64,000 nucleotides of DNA, taken from NCBI RefSeq assembly GCF_010093815.1, contig NW_022985557.1, positions 310,001-374,000 of the forward strand, written 5' to 3'. Shown here in pieces: positions 48,400-60,599 of the stretch (position 1 is its first letter; each line of letters begins with the position of its first letter). Under the pieces are notes generated by a model, which was given only the letters and a program-made list of their open reading frames with translations, was not told the DNA's origin and searched no databases. The position numbers were made by a program, and so were the translations under genes. The stretch is from Pseudovirgaria hyperparasitica. Taxonomy: Eukaryota; Ascomycota; Dothideomycetes; Acrospermales; Acrospermaceae.

Positions 48400-49597
48400 A
48401 TATCGCCTTAGCTAAGCACGTACGCTACTCTTACTACCTCTAGTACCCTTTTTATTATTCTATTAGTCTTCGAAAGCGATATCTATATCCTCTATATCTA
48501 AGGTGCTTTTAAGGCTTTTAAAGTCACTATCTTTAGAGCTTATAGGTCGGTCTCGCAACTTCCCGGATGCCGATAGTAGTGTGTATAGTGTCGCTAGAGA
48601 AAGGGTTAAGTCGTTTAGGTGATACTATCTACTACCTATAATACCATCTCCGTGGGTATCTCTACCGTCGTAGGTAGTAGCTTTCTATTACTATTATTAT
48701 ACTAATCGTAGCGAGTATAGTATTAGGGACGGAGGGGCGGATTTATTCGAGCGTAACCTATATATAGCCGTCTATGCTATCATGTGTTAGTCGCTGGTTT
48801 ATATTTCATTTTACTTTGGGTATACTATCTATATCCTATCTAAGGCTAAGGAGTATTATACTATTACTATATTCTAGGATATATTCGATTACTAACTATA
48901 GAAGCTATCTAATATCTACCTCTAGTTCCGTTTTACTTATTATATACTCGACTACTAGTACGATAGAATATATGGTAGTACGGCTCTAGTTAAGTGCCCT
49001 CCTAGTCTTCGTTACGTATTAGACTCTAATTCGCCGTATAAATACTACCGAATTAATACACGAAGCGTCGCTATGGTCTTTCCACTAGTTAGACGTGGAT
49101 ACTAGTATTTCGAGGAATACGTTGTTGTTGAACCTAATTATAAATTTGATTTTTCTTATAGTATATACGTTAGTAGGCTATGGGACCGCTATAAGTATAG
49201 GCTATGAGGTCGTGGTATACGAGAGCTATAAGGTCGTGATAGATGGGGGTTATAAGGTCGCGATAGGCGGAGGTTATAAGGTCGTGATAGGCGGGGATTA
49301 TAAGGTCGTGGGATATAGGGCTATAATTATACGCCTCTTCTTATACTCGGAGATAGTTTTTCTATAATGTATAGTTTTCTATACTATAGTGCGTACCTAG
49401 TCGTAGATATGGTATAGCGCCTTCATCTCTATATACTCTACTACTCTTTTCTATACTACTAGGAATTCGCCCGCTACCTTATTAATAATCTCACGTACTC
49501 TTTTTACGCCGAGCTCGTTCTTAGTTCGACGCCTATGGTCTACGAGTAGAGTAGCCGTATATACTTCTATATATAGCTGCCTTATACGCGCCTCCAT
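48400..49597 (-). pseudogene. Relic of an unknown protein gene with an octapeptide repeat
   Basis: From an ATG at 49,597 the minus strand reads MEARIRQLYIEVYTATLL, VDHRRRTKNELGVKRVREII, then VVEYIEMKALYHIYDQVR (allowing for RIP), a likely coiled-coil N-terminus. Next come ~4.7 octapeptides of TTLQPPPI type, then a region with FIIRFNNNVFLEILVSTSN, KDHSDASCINSVVFIRR and ISKTELEVDIR. A Ser/Asp-rich tail (KLRDRPISSKDSDFKSL) reaches ~48.4 kb. No family recognised. It lies just upstream of the SNF2 relic on the same strand, and the two could be one gene. Confidence 0.5.
49201..49315 (-). repeat. 24-bp tandem repeat (octapeptide-coding)
   Basis: About 4.7 units of GTTATAAGGTCGTGATAGGC-type sequence with exact 24-bp period. 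On the minus strand they give TTLQPPPI-like units. Confidence 0.85.
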
Positions 49598-50639
49598 AGC
49601 TTCACGCTTTACTTATATATCTAGGCTTAAGATGCGAAGTAGTACTATGGTAATTACTATATTCGGACGGTTACTTTATTATAGAATCGGATTCGATATA
49701 TTAATCGTGTGTAGTTAACGTACGTAGTTAATATAGTGTTTATAATTTACGGACTAATTATATCGTATATATATGGTATATCGTAGGTGCGAGGAAGACG
49801 GAGGTATAGATCGAATAATAGAGGTAGAAGCCGGAATAACGAGGCACCTACCAGGTGAACCTCGTTTATATCCTTGTTATTCCTCGAACACGCGTTTATA
49901 ACACGCACGTGACTTAGCGTGGCGTGGTTAGGCGTGTGGTTATTTACTTTATATCGTCTAATACCCTTAATAGAATTGGATAGCCATGATTCGTATCTCG
50001 TAATATTATATCGTAGGCGACTACGTCTAGAACGGCATATGGCCACGTATATACGAGGTACCGCGTTAGTCTTATCCCATTTTATATTCATATACTTATC
50101 CCTAGGTACTCTCCGAGTATCGTAAGCCTATATTTCGTCGTATTCGAGTGTCGTATCCTTCTATGCTTTTAAAGTACGCGATATTTGGGTTTACTATATC
50201 CCGTATATATTATAGTTAAAGTCTAAAGGTAGAGGCTTTGATTAGGGCGTATGTTTTTTTATATTTTCTCTTTAGATAGTAATATCTCCTAATATAAAGG
50301 CTAGAAGTAGTTTTAAAAGTATGAAGGGGACAACTAAAGGAAGCCTACGTTATTAGGCCGGGGCTTACGGTAGATATAGAATCGTGTTTATTTCTTAATC
50401 GGTAGGTACTAGTTAACGTGCCTAGTGGCGCCGTATTATCTAATAGCGCGTCCATACTAGAGTAGATATAATAGAAATACCCTTAATGGGTCTTTAATAG
50501 AGCTAAACTATCTACCTAGTAGGATATCGTGACTATAACTAAAATAGATACAGAGGTGTACTTACTAAGAAGCCGTGACTAAGTAGCCCTAACACGTGAG
50601 TCTAATCGTATACTATTACTAATTGACTTCTATGTCTTT
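49598..50639. other. Spacer between two minus-strand relics
   Basis: About 1 kb of moderately RIP-mutated DNA. An open 114-codon minus frame (50,091-49,747, MNIKWDKTNAVPR...) has no recognisable domain and ends just before the next relic's start; it may be leader sequence. Confidence 0.4.
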
Positions 50640-50715
50640 ATATATCGTAATACCGCCGTCTCGGCCGGCATCCTCGTAGTCTCCATCGTTCTAGCCGCTA
50701 GTAGTTACTTTATTA

Positions 50716-50805
50716 GTAGTATTAGCTCTAGTAGTATTAGTTCTAGTAGTATTAGTTCTAGTGGCATTAGCTCTAGTAGTATTAGCTCTAGTAGCATTAA
50801 CTAGA
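50716..50805 (-). repeat. 15-bp tandem repeat (pentapeptide-coding)
   Basis: Six units of GTAGTATTAGCTCTA type. On the minus strand they read NTTRA/NATRA repeats near the end of the SF1 helicase relic. Confidence 0.85.
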
Positions 50806-52199
50806 TTATTACCATTTATGCGTGCTGGTAATTTAGTACGGCTAGGATAATAACGCCGAGTATAACCGGTAGTCCTATAATTATAGTAAAATGTACCCGT
50901 AAGCGTCTTGGGTTTAGGGTAAACATTAGCTTTATAGCCGATGTCCTAATAGTTATTACATGTAAGTGTCGACCCTCTTAGATACTTAATAGACTTATGT
51001 CCTTCGACGTTATATTTATAGTAGACTAGCGGCTTACGGGGCTTAGTACTATTAGTAGTTTATTAATCGCTTTATTCTCCCCTCTCTCTAATACTAAGTA
51101 TAGGGCGACTATATTAGGGATTAGGTATGTTAGAGAGTAGAGGGAGGCCATCTAGGTCGGGGGTCGTGCACGTGTATATCGCATGAATCTTAGAGTACTT
51201 ATTCTATATCTTGCCGAGTACGCCGTCTAGGACTTTCTACCTCTTAAGAGATATAAAGTTAGCGATAATAACTATTATCTATTTAGCGCGCGTGATAGTA
51301 ATGATATTACGGTTTACTTCCGAGAGGAAGCCGAAGCGATTGGTTTAGACCGGGTCGATAAGGACTATATTATTATTATAACCCTAAGAACCGTCCTATA
51401 AACGCTATTAGACAAGCTTCTATACCGGCTTGGGTAGGGTATTAAATTAAGCTTTATCCGCTGCGGCAAGTATAGTTAGAAGCGAGTTTCTAACTATCCC
51501 TTTAAACAGATTACGTTAGGCGGCGTATATAGAAATATAGAGTACGCGATCGAGTGCGACGCTATAATAGAAGAGCTCGGTAATAATCTACTAAGTGAAA
51601 CGTAATAAGTCTATATTATATATTAAGTTATTCACCGTGTGCGCGTAATCCCCGTTAATGTTAGTGTATACGACGTGTCAATGGCCGCGGATTCCAAATA
51701 TTTATCGAACGGTCTCTACGAGTGGTATATTAATATTATTCGTCATACGGGGCGAGGTCGTTAGCTCGCCCGAGTAAGTAATTAGCGATATAACGTTTAT
51801 TATCCTAGGAACTAAGCGTTCTAACTTGGTAAGGCGAGTGGTCGGGAAACTATATTATATCTAGCGCTTTATAAAGGAGATCCTCTGGTTCGCGGCCTAT
51901 ATATTAGTACTATCACGCTAGTAGGTGTCGAGCTAGCGTGGGTCGCCGACGTAAATAAATGTCGGTTACTATTCCATAGTAGTGTAATTAACGATAATCC
52001 CGAGTGTATTACTTTTAAGGATACGCGTAGCCTCTTCTATTACGACTAAAATCGGATATATATTACGGGCTACCTTGGCGATATTTATAATATATGGGGT
52101 CCCTACATAAATCTAGGCGTGGATAGTAACTAGGTCCTAGGTAGCGAGGTATAGCTCGTTTATCCTATTATGCTCCTCCTTAGGCATGTCCTTATTACG

Positions 52200-52214
52200 A
52201 GCGTAACGTTTATA
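52200..52214. repeat. Target-site duplication of LINE copy B (3' side)
   Basis: AGCGTAACGTTTATA here is identical to 57,529-57,543. It abuts the (TAA)n tail of the LINE. Confidence 0.9.
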
Positions 52215-52452
52215 ATAATAATAATAATAATATTATATAACTAGGTAGAGTAGTACTCTATAGGCCTATGCCTCCTCTAGTCTAAGCCACTATGTAAGAA
52301 GAAACCCCATAGGGAAAAACTTCCTTATATCTGTAACTACATCTCGTTAAGCCTCTGTTTCGTCTTAAGTATATAGCTATAGGGTACGCCTATTAGCCTA
52401 TAGCCTATATTACCGTTATTTTACCCTTAGGTAGCACGTGTAGGTGCGGAGG

Positions 52453-52483
52453 TTATTAGTTAAGGGCTGCCCTTAACTAATAA
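52453..52483. repeat. Perfect palindrome in LINE copy B 3' region
   Basis: Two 15-base arms (TTATTAGTTAAGGGC / GCCCTTAACTAATAA) around one T. The same palindrome lies in the 5' leader. Confidence 0.9.
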
Positions 52484-55400
52484 TCGGGGTTCTCCCGGGG
52501 TTCTTCCGGTATATATCGGGTTGCTACCGGCGTGTACCGGGTCTCTTCCGGCATATATTTCCGGGTCTACTAGAATTAGAGAAGTGGTAGGTGTGTAATC
52601 ATCCACCGGGCGACATCCTTAGGGTACTCATTAAGCCATCGTATGATATCGGAGGTTCTTGTCGTATAGATGAGCTTCTGCCTTTACATGTAAAGATCGG
52701 GGCACATTACGAGATAGTGGTGTATTATACCTCTCCGGCCGCACGCCTTATACTATAGAGACACGTTAGGGACGCCTCTCTTATAGAGGTAGTATAGAAG
52801 TCCTATGGCGCCCGTTCGGGCTTAGAGGAGTATAGATGCCTAGGCCTTTATAAGCCCTTTATATATCTATTTACTTAGCTCCTTCTATGGTCCTCGGATC
52901 TACTCTAGGTACCTATCCTACTAGGAGGCCCACTAGGCCCGGAGTATCTCTTTCTACTTATCTTAGATCCACGACCGTATGCTTCGTCCGAGCTCTCGAA
53001 GGCTCTATTAGTCTAGAAGGGTATCTAGGTTATCCTTAATCTCTTATGCTACTTAGTTCGAGTCTATTTCTATCGGGCACTTATACCGTAGTCGAGTCCG
53101 GCCTATATATAAGAGTACTTAGTAGTATACGCTAACTCGCGCGCGTAGCGCGGCGAAGGTATAGTCTACTTTTTCTATACGTTCCTATACTTGTTATTTA
53201 GTAAAGTATGCCACCCTCTATATCTAGTAGAAGTCATGTATACTTATGACGTCTATCTCGCGTCGTAGTAGCACCGTGTTAGTAGCTTTATATACGCCTA
53301 ATATGAGACGGAGTATACGGTTCTATATAGATTCGAGTTTCATTCGCCTAGTCTATATAAGGGCCATGTACTAGCACTCGTGTCCGTACGTGAAGGCGGG
53401 TCGTACTATAGATATATATAGTTAGCGTGCCTTATCCCGGGTGGTTCCCTACATGGAGGCTGTAATCCGTCGTATAGCGGCTTCTACCTAGAGGGCCCTG
53501 GAAACGGCGTATGCTACCTATGGTCCCCATTTAAGCTTGTTATCGATCATGACGCCGAGTACGCGTATGCTTTGTATCGGTGGTTCGTTGAAGGCGTCTA
53601 TTCTAGGGCGTCGCTCGCCTTCCCTAGTGGCCTATTTCCCACGGCGGTTAATAAAGTGCATGAGTTAGTACTTTTCGGGGGCGAACTTTACTCCGTGGCG
53701 CTTTGCCCATTAGACGTATCTCCCGTGGTCTTATTCGAGTCGTCTACATGTTTAGCTAGTGTTATTATTAATAGCTAGAAGGTATGTGTCGTCTACGTAC
53801 CCTACTACCTCTATGCGTTATATTCTCTAGAGGAGGTCTATAGTAAAGAAGAGGAATAGGATTAGGGAGATGGTACTTCCTTATGGGATGCCGTAAGCCG
53901 TCTTCTTGTACTCACTTCGATATCTGGGGATATATATCTAGGTAACTCTTTCGGCGAGGAAGGACTATATGAACCGCGTAATCTACGCGGGTATACGCCT
54001 CTTCCGTAAGTTATGGATGAGTCTCGTGTAGTTTACTTTGTTGAATACGCCGGCCATGTTAAGGGAGAGTAGCGTTACTACACGTCCCTGCTTCTATGCG
54101 GTCTAGATGACTTCGAGGATGTGTTAGATAGCGGTAATTAGGGAGCTTCTAGCCTTCGCCTTCTGGTTTACTAGGAGGAGGTTATATTCCTATGCTGCGG
54201 CGCTTATCTTCTTCGCGATTATAGTCTCTAGTATCTTCCCGAGATAGGAGAGGAGGGCGATTAGTCTCTATCCTTTCGGGGAGTTAGAGTTCTTCCCTGG
54301 TTTCGGGAGTATAACGGTATAGACGGCCCGGAAGCTTTAGGGGTGGTATCCGTTCTTAATATATACTTAAAATATATAACTAATAAGTGGTAGGGTAGCT
54401 AGTATAGTGCGTTTAAGGCACCTATTCGGTATCCTATCTAGTCCGGGTACCTTGTCATTCGGGAGTACTTTAACGGCGTCGAGTATATCCTCCTCGGTGA
54501 CCTCTTAGGGGATATTAATTACGTCTAGGTATTTAGTATTATTAATATCTAATAGGTCTACTAGCTCCGGGAGGGGGAATATAACTTTACGTAAGATCTC
54601 CGTCTTCTCCGGGCTTATGGAGTATATCCTCTCTTAGTGTATTAGGGGAGGCATTAGTAGCGGCGGTGTCGGCGCGTCTACACCCTTGGCCCACTTTACT
54701 ATACGCTATAGCCCTACGGCTTACCGTGTGTGTTTATCGGTGATCGTGCGCTATTACTTTCGTCGTTTATTATAGAGGGCCCTATTACGATGTCGCACTA
54801 CTTCCTTCTACTCTTCCCATGCCTTAGTCGTCCGGATATAGTATACACGTGTATATAGTCTACGGGCGTCTCTTCTATACTCTCGCATTTAAGGTATGCC
54901 CCTCGCTTCTAGGGGTCTATACGTTCGGTATAGCACGTGTTTATCTCTCGTAACTTGGTATGCTTGAAGGAGGACTTGCACGGCCTTATCTATGGCTGGG
55001 CCGTTGGATACGTCGACTATAGAGGGGTCTAGAATCGCCGATTCTAGGTCCTCTAGGTATTTATCCTAATCGGTGTCCTTCTATAGCTATTTCCTATGTT
55101 ATTTATTAAGAGTGGAGACGTCTATTACGGTTTCCATGCATTCGTGGTCGGAGTCCGTCTATATCCGGCTCGGGCGGTAGTACTATACTCTATGGCTAAT
55201 GTACTCGGTAGCGAGGGTAAGGTCGAGCGTAGACCCGTCCTCGTCCTATTTATGTTTCCTCTAGGTGATCTACCCCACGGGTATAAGGAGGTATAGGAAG
55301 TCGTGGTACCGTGTATGTAGTTCCCTTACTCTAAGTTCTTCTCTCGCGACGGCTGGGCCTCCCTACCATCTATGGTGGAGATTAAAGTCGCCTAGGAGGA

Positions 55401-57262
55401 TGTGTTATCCCGGCGTCGTGGTGCCCTCTAGTATATCGTCTAGTGTAAGCGATCGCTATTAATTATAGATATTATGGATATGGATAGGCCCTATGCTTAT
55501 CTAGAGATGTAGCGTTATCTAGAGGTTATTATGTTCGGTATAAGACCATTCTAAGAGCGGGATCGACTTATATATATAAAACATAACTCTCCTATCCGGG
55601 CCCGTGGGGTGGATGGTATAGTATCCTAGGTGTGTTATTAGCTTATTAGTTTAGTAGTGTTTATATAGTTCCTGGATGGCTATTATTGCGGCTCCTGTCT
55701 CTTCTAGGAGCGTCGCTTGGTTTTCTCGTTTATATTATACGTTCGCCTATATGATGATAAGTGTATCTTATGCCCTTATTAGGTGCTAGGGAAAGTTCGA
55801 GTCTATATATTAGTAGCGCTAAGGCGTGATTATCCTTGCGCGGTGGCGGCTTTAAGTATACCCCGGGGTCGGCCTATCTTTCTCTATATAGTATACTATT
55901 ACGCGTTATCCTCTCCCCTTCGGGGGGTGGTTACCGGATTCATAAGTAAAGTTAGGGATGGCGGCGAGGGTAGCGAGGGCCTTATGGCTTAGTGTATCCA
56001 CCTCGCTCCTCTTATCTTCATCGTGTTAATATATTCTACGATCTACTTACGTTTCGTGCATGTTACCGACTAGAATAGGTGTTTCCTATCGTAGTTAGAG
56101 TACTTGGCGGTGTCCCTATCTCGCGTCTCGTCGCTCTGCGTCTTATGAGGGCATTCCTTAGTATTATGGCCCTATTTATACTACCCATAGGCGGTCTTCT
56201 AAGAGCACCTCTACCTAGTGTGCCTATATCCCTAATAGTTGAAGCATTGCGTCATTACCTATGCCCTATCCCATGGTTCCGCCGTGAGTAGCTCTCCTTC
56301 GGCTAGGAAGCCCTCCTACGTTATTCTATAGGCGAGAGCGGGGTCCCTAAGCTCTACTATTATAGTAGAGTGCTTTTTCGATTTTATCTTAATCCCTTAG
56401 ACGTTCTTCTACCACGTCTTCGCGATCTTAATCCTAGGGTACTTTAGTTTATTAGATCGCTCTATTCGCTCGATATTATCTTCTCCGATGACGTGTCCTC
56501 GGATAGAGACGGTATGTACCTATATCGGGTATATGGTTACGCGGACGGACGCGCTGGGGAAGATATTATTAATCGCGTTCGGGTCGCGCGAGATAGTCTA
56601 CTAGGCTGTATTAGTAGTAGTAGTTAGTACTATACCTTCTAGGGTGAGTTTGGCGGCCACTATATTTAACCACATCCCTTTCTATTCGTTAATCTTATTT
56701 ATAATGTCCTTTAGGGACGCTTATTAGACTTATGCGAGTACTTCTTTATCCTAGATAGCGACTTATATACTATATGCCCCGTCCGTAGGTGCCCTTGGTG
56801 TTTTAGCTAACATGGCTGTTCCGCTTATGGGTGCGGCGACCTATGCCCACGTGCTAGGGCGTTTTCCCTAGGTGAGGCCCTCCTAGATCCTCTATAGGCT
56901 GGCCTCTATACGATCTAGTCTGGATTCCGGGTCTAATTCCGGCGCCTGTTTTACTCCTACGGTAAGCTCTCTAATATTCTAGATAAGGTTCCGGAAGATA
57001 CTAAGGAGGGCCGTTTCTCCCTTCTTAACTTCCCTCTCTATACGTGCTACCTAGTAGTTAATCTTATCCGGGAGGGTCTCCCCGGGTAGGGTCCCCTCCG
57101 TCTCTATTATCTATAGCGTTATACGCCCTTAGTTGTTTGTTATTTATTAGACGGGGGTTTAATCATTCTAGGATATGCCGCTATATAGCCGTTTCTACCG
57201 TACTAGTGTTAGGGGTATACCCGGTGGAAGCCGGGGTACGTCGGTGCCTAAGGCCGCTATGA

Positions 57263-57293
57263 TTATTAGTTAAGGGCAGCCCTTAACTAATAA
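57263..57293. repeat. Perfect palindrome in LINE copy B 5' leader
   Basis: Same 15-base arms as at 52,453, around one A. Confidence 0.9.
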
Positions 57294-57528
57294 AAGGGGG
57301 TCGGCGTGTCGGCGTTTATTAGATGTAGTCTATACTCGTGTTATCGAAGAGTCTTCGAGCGTATATATATAGTGTCTCTACACGTCGGTATCGTCGCGTA
57401 TTATACGCTATACGTACGCACGTGTGTTAGAGGTTGTTATACTCGGTGTGCTCTATCGTTTAATGTATGTAAATCGCTGTTTTGCCCCGAATTAACCAGT
57501 TTGGTCCGTTGGGGTGTGAGAAGTTTTT

Positions 57529-57543
57529 AGCGTAACGTTTATA
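57529..57543. repeat. Target-site duplication of LINE copy B (5' side)
   Basis: AGCGTAACGTTTATA, identical to 52,200-52,214. It contains no CpA or TpG, so RIP could not have changed it. Confidence 0.9.
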
Positions 57544-60121
57544 GATAACGTGTAATGGCTAAGCCGTTTCTTTCTCGAAATTCTTGGGGATCCATTTATA
57601 TTAGTATCAAGATTTAACGAGTCTAACGACCTCGAGTATAACGTAACCGGTATATAGTTTCTATAGATAAGCACGGGGATCCGTACTATATTCCGATGGT
57701 CGTTTACTATAGTCGGCCTAGACTTACGCGAGGATGGTACCGCCTATTATATCGTTCTAGGTTAGCCCGATAAGAGGGTCGCCGCGATGAGATAGTCTAG
57801 CTATAGTAAAGAAAACCTCTTAATTAACGGCTTCGGGGTATCTTCGAAGAACGACCGGTGTCTTTAGAGACTTATAGCGAGTAAATATATTACTTATATA
57901 TTTATATGCTTTTCTTATAGCGTCGTCGTAGGTTTCGTTAGTTGGGCCGATAATAATATATATATATATCCTATATGTTTAGGTGGAACCTAGCGTAGGG
58001 AGATGCGCTATCACATCGCTAGATAGGATGACTACCTTAGTAGTATAAGCGATAATAGAAGCACCGTTCATTTCGTTAATTAGAAGTATAGCTAGTAGTA
58101 GATAAAGCCATAAATAGCTCTTCCTAGCTCCTCCATAGCCGTGAAGTAGGAACTAAGCCCTAAGTGCGTCTATTGCCTATATATAGGTATACCATTATTA
58201 GGGAGATAGCTCTAAACGTATGATATCCTAGAGATCGTGGAATCTTTTATAATCTTTAATGTAGCGGTTATAGTTAACGGGTTAAAGATTCAGGTAGTTA
58301 TTACTAAGTATTAGGTCCTATACGGAGGGTAGTAAAGGGGATAGGATACTAGAGTGGACTTTAGATGATATTAGGAGTATGTATATATCGGCGACAGGGC
58401 TAGTAATGGAACCTTCGTCGCTAATAACATCGTAACTATGTTCTATATTTATATCCTTATTATTATCTAGGGATATGGATAATTTAGAAAGAGTAATAAG
58501 GGTATTCTAAGGCTCCGTACTATAATCTAGAATCTTGTCGTTAGGGTTAGGGGACCTATATATTAGAGATATAGATACTAAGTCCACGATAACATTAAGG
58601 ACTATCGTATTAAACGCATCCTAAGCGGCGTGGTCGTCTACGCCGCCGTCTCTAGAAGCTTATACGGCGTGGTAGGTTAGTTTCTAGCACGTATTAATGC
58701 GTTACTTAGTAAGCTTATCATAGGTTTATACGCTAACTAAAGCCGGAACGTCCGTGAACCCTATAAGCGTAGTAAGGGACGACCCGATCGTACTTAAACT
58801 AGTATCGCTAGTCCGAATGAAATGTTTAGGACGAGCTCAAGTTACATTAGTAACCGCATCCATTAATATAATCGGTACCTTAGGTGCTTTAGGAGGACGC
58901 CTAACCTTATCGAAGACTTTTAGAGCGAGGCATTCGAATAGGAGGACGCCTAGACGAAATCGAAGGACTTTAAAGCGGTACGCGTCGTTATTATAATCCT
59001 TTGAATCTACTTTAAGGTACCCACGACTACCTGGTTCTATACGATAGAATCCTTTCGCATTAATAGGATAGACGATAGCTAAGAGCGCCCGAGTAACATC
59101 TAAGAGCTAGATATACCTAATAGTAACGTCTTAGAATTAGGATAATAGAAGATCCGTCTATTCGTCTTATAAGGTACTTATAGCGATATATATTAGGTAG
59201 TTAAATTTCTTATTAAATGACTCGCGGTAGGGAATAGAGATCTAGGGCTAAGTGTCCGGCCTACTTATTATACCGTATTATATATAGGGAGTAGTAACTC
59301 CTACATGCCATGAATTAATTAGATCGCTCTCTAGTTTAAGCTTATTATTAAAGCTGGTAAGATCCATAGGGTCACGTAGCGGTAGCAAGATATGAACTAT
59401 AGTATAAGCACCTAGATCTTCGAAGAATTACTTCACTCGTTTATATATTATATCGGGTCCGACATACGACGGGATGGTAAAACCTATACCGAGAAGCTCG
59501 CTAGCTATAAGTTCGATAACCTAAAAGTCGCGAGGGTCTTCGTAGAGGCCGGTGTTAATATATAGTATATTAGCTTTATCCGCTTTGCTTATAATGAGAT
59601 TAGGAAGTTTAGGAAAATACTTGATGAAGTCGTCTACTTACTTAACCTTAAAGATCTATACCATAGGGTGGTCGGATAATAGGAGGATGTTAGTACGATT
59701 AAAGCGGAGTAAGCTTATTAAGGATACCGATTTCCCTTCGTTAATCTATCGGAAGCGAGTATATAACTTAATCTAAGAGCGGTACTTAGGGAATTCAAGG
59801 AATCTATATGTATAACTAATCGACTCTTTAAAGCCGTGACCTTTACCACGAGCCTTAAATACTACTAGCTTAAGCTCGGCTTAAGTTTTCGCTTATTCCT
59901 ACTTAAGTCTATCTATTTCTCTACTAATACCATAGACATTCCTAAAGGTTAACTATAGATCGCCCTATATAAGAGAGATCTAATAGGTAGCGTAAGTAGG
60001 AACGGGAGCCTTACTACTTTAGACCTTCTTAAGTTCATACTCGTCGTTAGGACGGTAGTTACCGGTAAGTATACTAAAGACGAGTGGTTTATTATCGGTC
60101 GAGATAGTAGTCGTATTATAA

Positions 60122-60412
60122 GCTTCGACTTAAGCGTAAGGCTCGGCTTAAACGTAAGGCTCGGCTTAAACGTAAGGCTCGGCTTAAACATAAGGATCGG
60201 CTTAAACGTAAGGATCGGCTTAAGCGTAAGGCTCGGCTTAAACGTAAGGATCGGCTTAAGCGTGAGGCTCGACTTAAACGTAAGGCTCGGCTTAAACGTG
60301 AGGCTCGACTTAAACATAAGACTCGGCTTAAACGTAAGGCTCGACTTAAGTGTAAGGCTCGACTTAAACGTAAGACTCGACTTAAACGTAAGACTCGGCT
60401 TAAACGTAAGGC
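60122..60412 (-). repeat. 18-bp tandem repeat (hexapeptide-coding), ~16 units
   Basis: Units of GGCTCGGCTTAAACGTAA type with exact 18-bp period. In the frame of the surrounding relic they read AEPYVQ, the Gln codon appearing as TAA. Confidence 0.9.
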
Positions 60413-60599
60413 TTAATTACGTCGAGCGTAGACTGGTCCTAAATATCGCCGAATGTAACGAGTTCTTGATCCATATTATGAACTATAAATATAACCTCGT
60501 TAACTATTATATAGAATAGACCTTAAGGGTTAATAGAGTCGAGTTCGACGTAGTATTCGTATATAGTCGTGATTAACACGGAATAAAGTATAGAAGGTA

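Larger units (their letters stand above)
50640..52214 (-). pseudogene. UPF1-like SF1 helicase relic, C-terminal half with zinc knuckles
   Basis: Minus-strand reading gives helicase motifs in order: motif II as PILVVIEEATRI at ~52,028-52,050 (EEA for DEA), motif III as GDPR-x-L at ~51,930-51,947 (Gln codon now TAG), and motifs V/VI near 51,290-51,370 (NRFGFLSEVNRNIITITRAK). After a short basic linker come two or three CCHC-type knuckles at ~50,870-51,040 (NVEGHKSI, DIGYKANVYPKPKT, RTTGYTRR; several Cys now read Tyr), then pentapeptide repeats. UPF1-like SF1 enzymes unwind RNA or DNA. The N-terminal half lies beyond LINE copy B at 57.5-60.5 kb. The C-terminal end is estimated. Confidence 0.75.
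52215..57528 (-). mobile_element. Tad-like LINE retrotransposon, copy B (apparently full length, 5.3 kb)
   Basis: On the minus strand: a ~0.7 kb leader with a palindrome; ORF1 from ATG 56,813 (MLAKTPRAPTDGAYS) with CCHC knuckles at ~56,060-56,260 (TQCFNY, YRHTR-RCS, then GHNTKECP); ORF2 with AP-endonuclease (LLGDFNLHHRW at ~55,370-55,400, REELRVRELHTR, STLDLTLATEYI, TDSDHECMETVIDV); and reverse transcriptase at ~53.5-54.6 kb with GYVDDTYLLA (~53,780-53,810) and the downstream HGVKFAPEKY, RVLGVMIDNKLKWGP. The 3' region has a second palindrome and ends in a (TAA)n tail. A perfect 15-bp duplication flanks it. Frames carry RIP-type stops, so it is inactive. It inserted into an SF1 helicase gene. 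Confidence 0.92.
57529..60474 (-). pseudogene. UPF1-like SF1 helicase relic, N-terminal half, interrupted by LINE copy B
   Basis: An ATG at 60,474 (MDQELVTFGDI) is followed by ~16 hexapeptides of AEPYVQ type. Then come NTTTISTDNKPLVFSILTGN, a Lys/Gln-rich helix (REIDRLKQEQAKT-like), ANILYINTGLYEDPRDF, FEDLGAYTIVHILLPLRDPM and NAKGFYRIEPGSRGYLKVD. The Walker A motif at 58,117-58,134 reads GYGGARKSYL: the Arg codon AGG fits a GGG changed by TpG-to-TpA, giving the expected GAGKS. The frame runs into the duplication (KETA-PLHVIYKRYA) and continues in the C-terminal half at 52.2 kb (RNKDMPKEEHNRINELYLAT). The region between the repeat and Walker A is unassigned. Confidence 0.7.

Noticed and set aside
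53572-56291. Several plus-strand frames of 60-75 codons in the LINE copy B region
   Set aside because: Antisense to the clearly readable endonuclease, RT and zinc-knuckle sequence on the minus strand.
60122-60412. Regular short repeats resembling a CRISPR array
   Set aside because: Uninterrupted 18-bp head-to-tail units without spacers, in a eukaryotic genome, and in frame with a protein relic.
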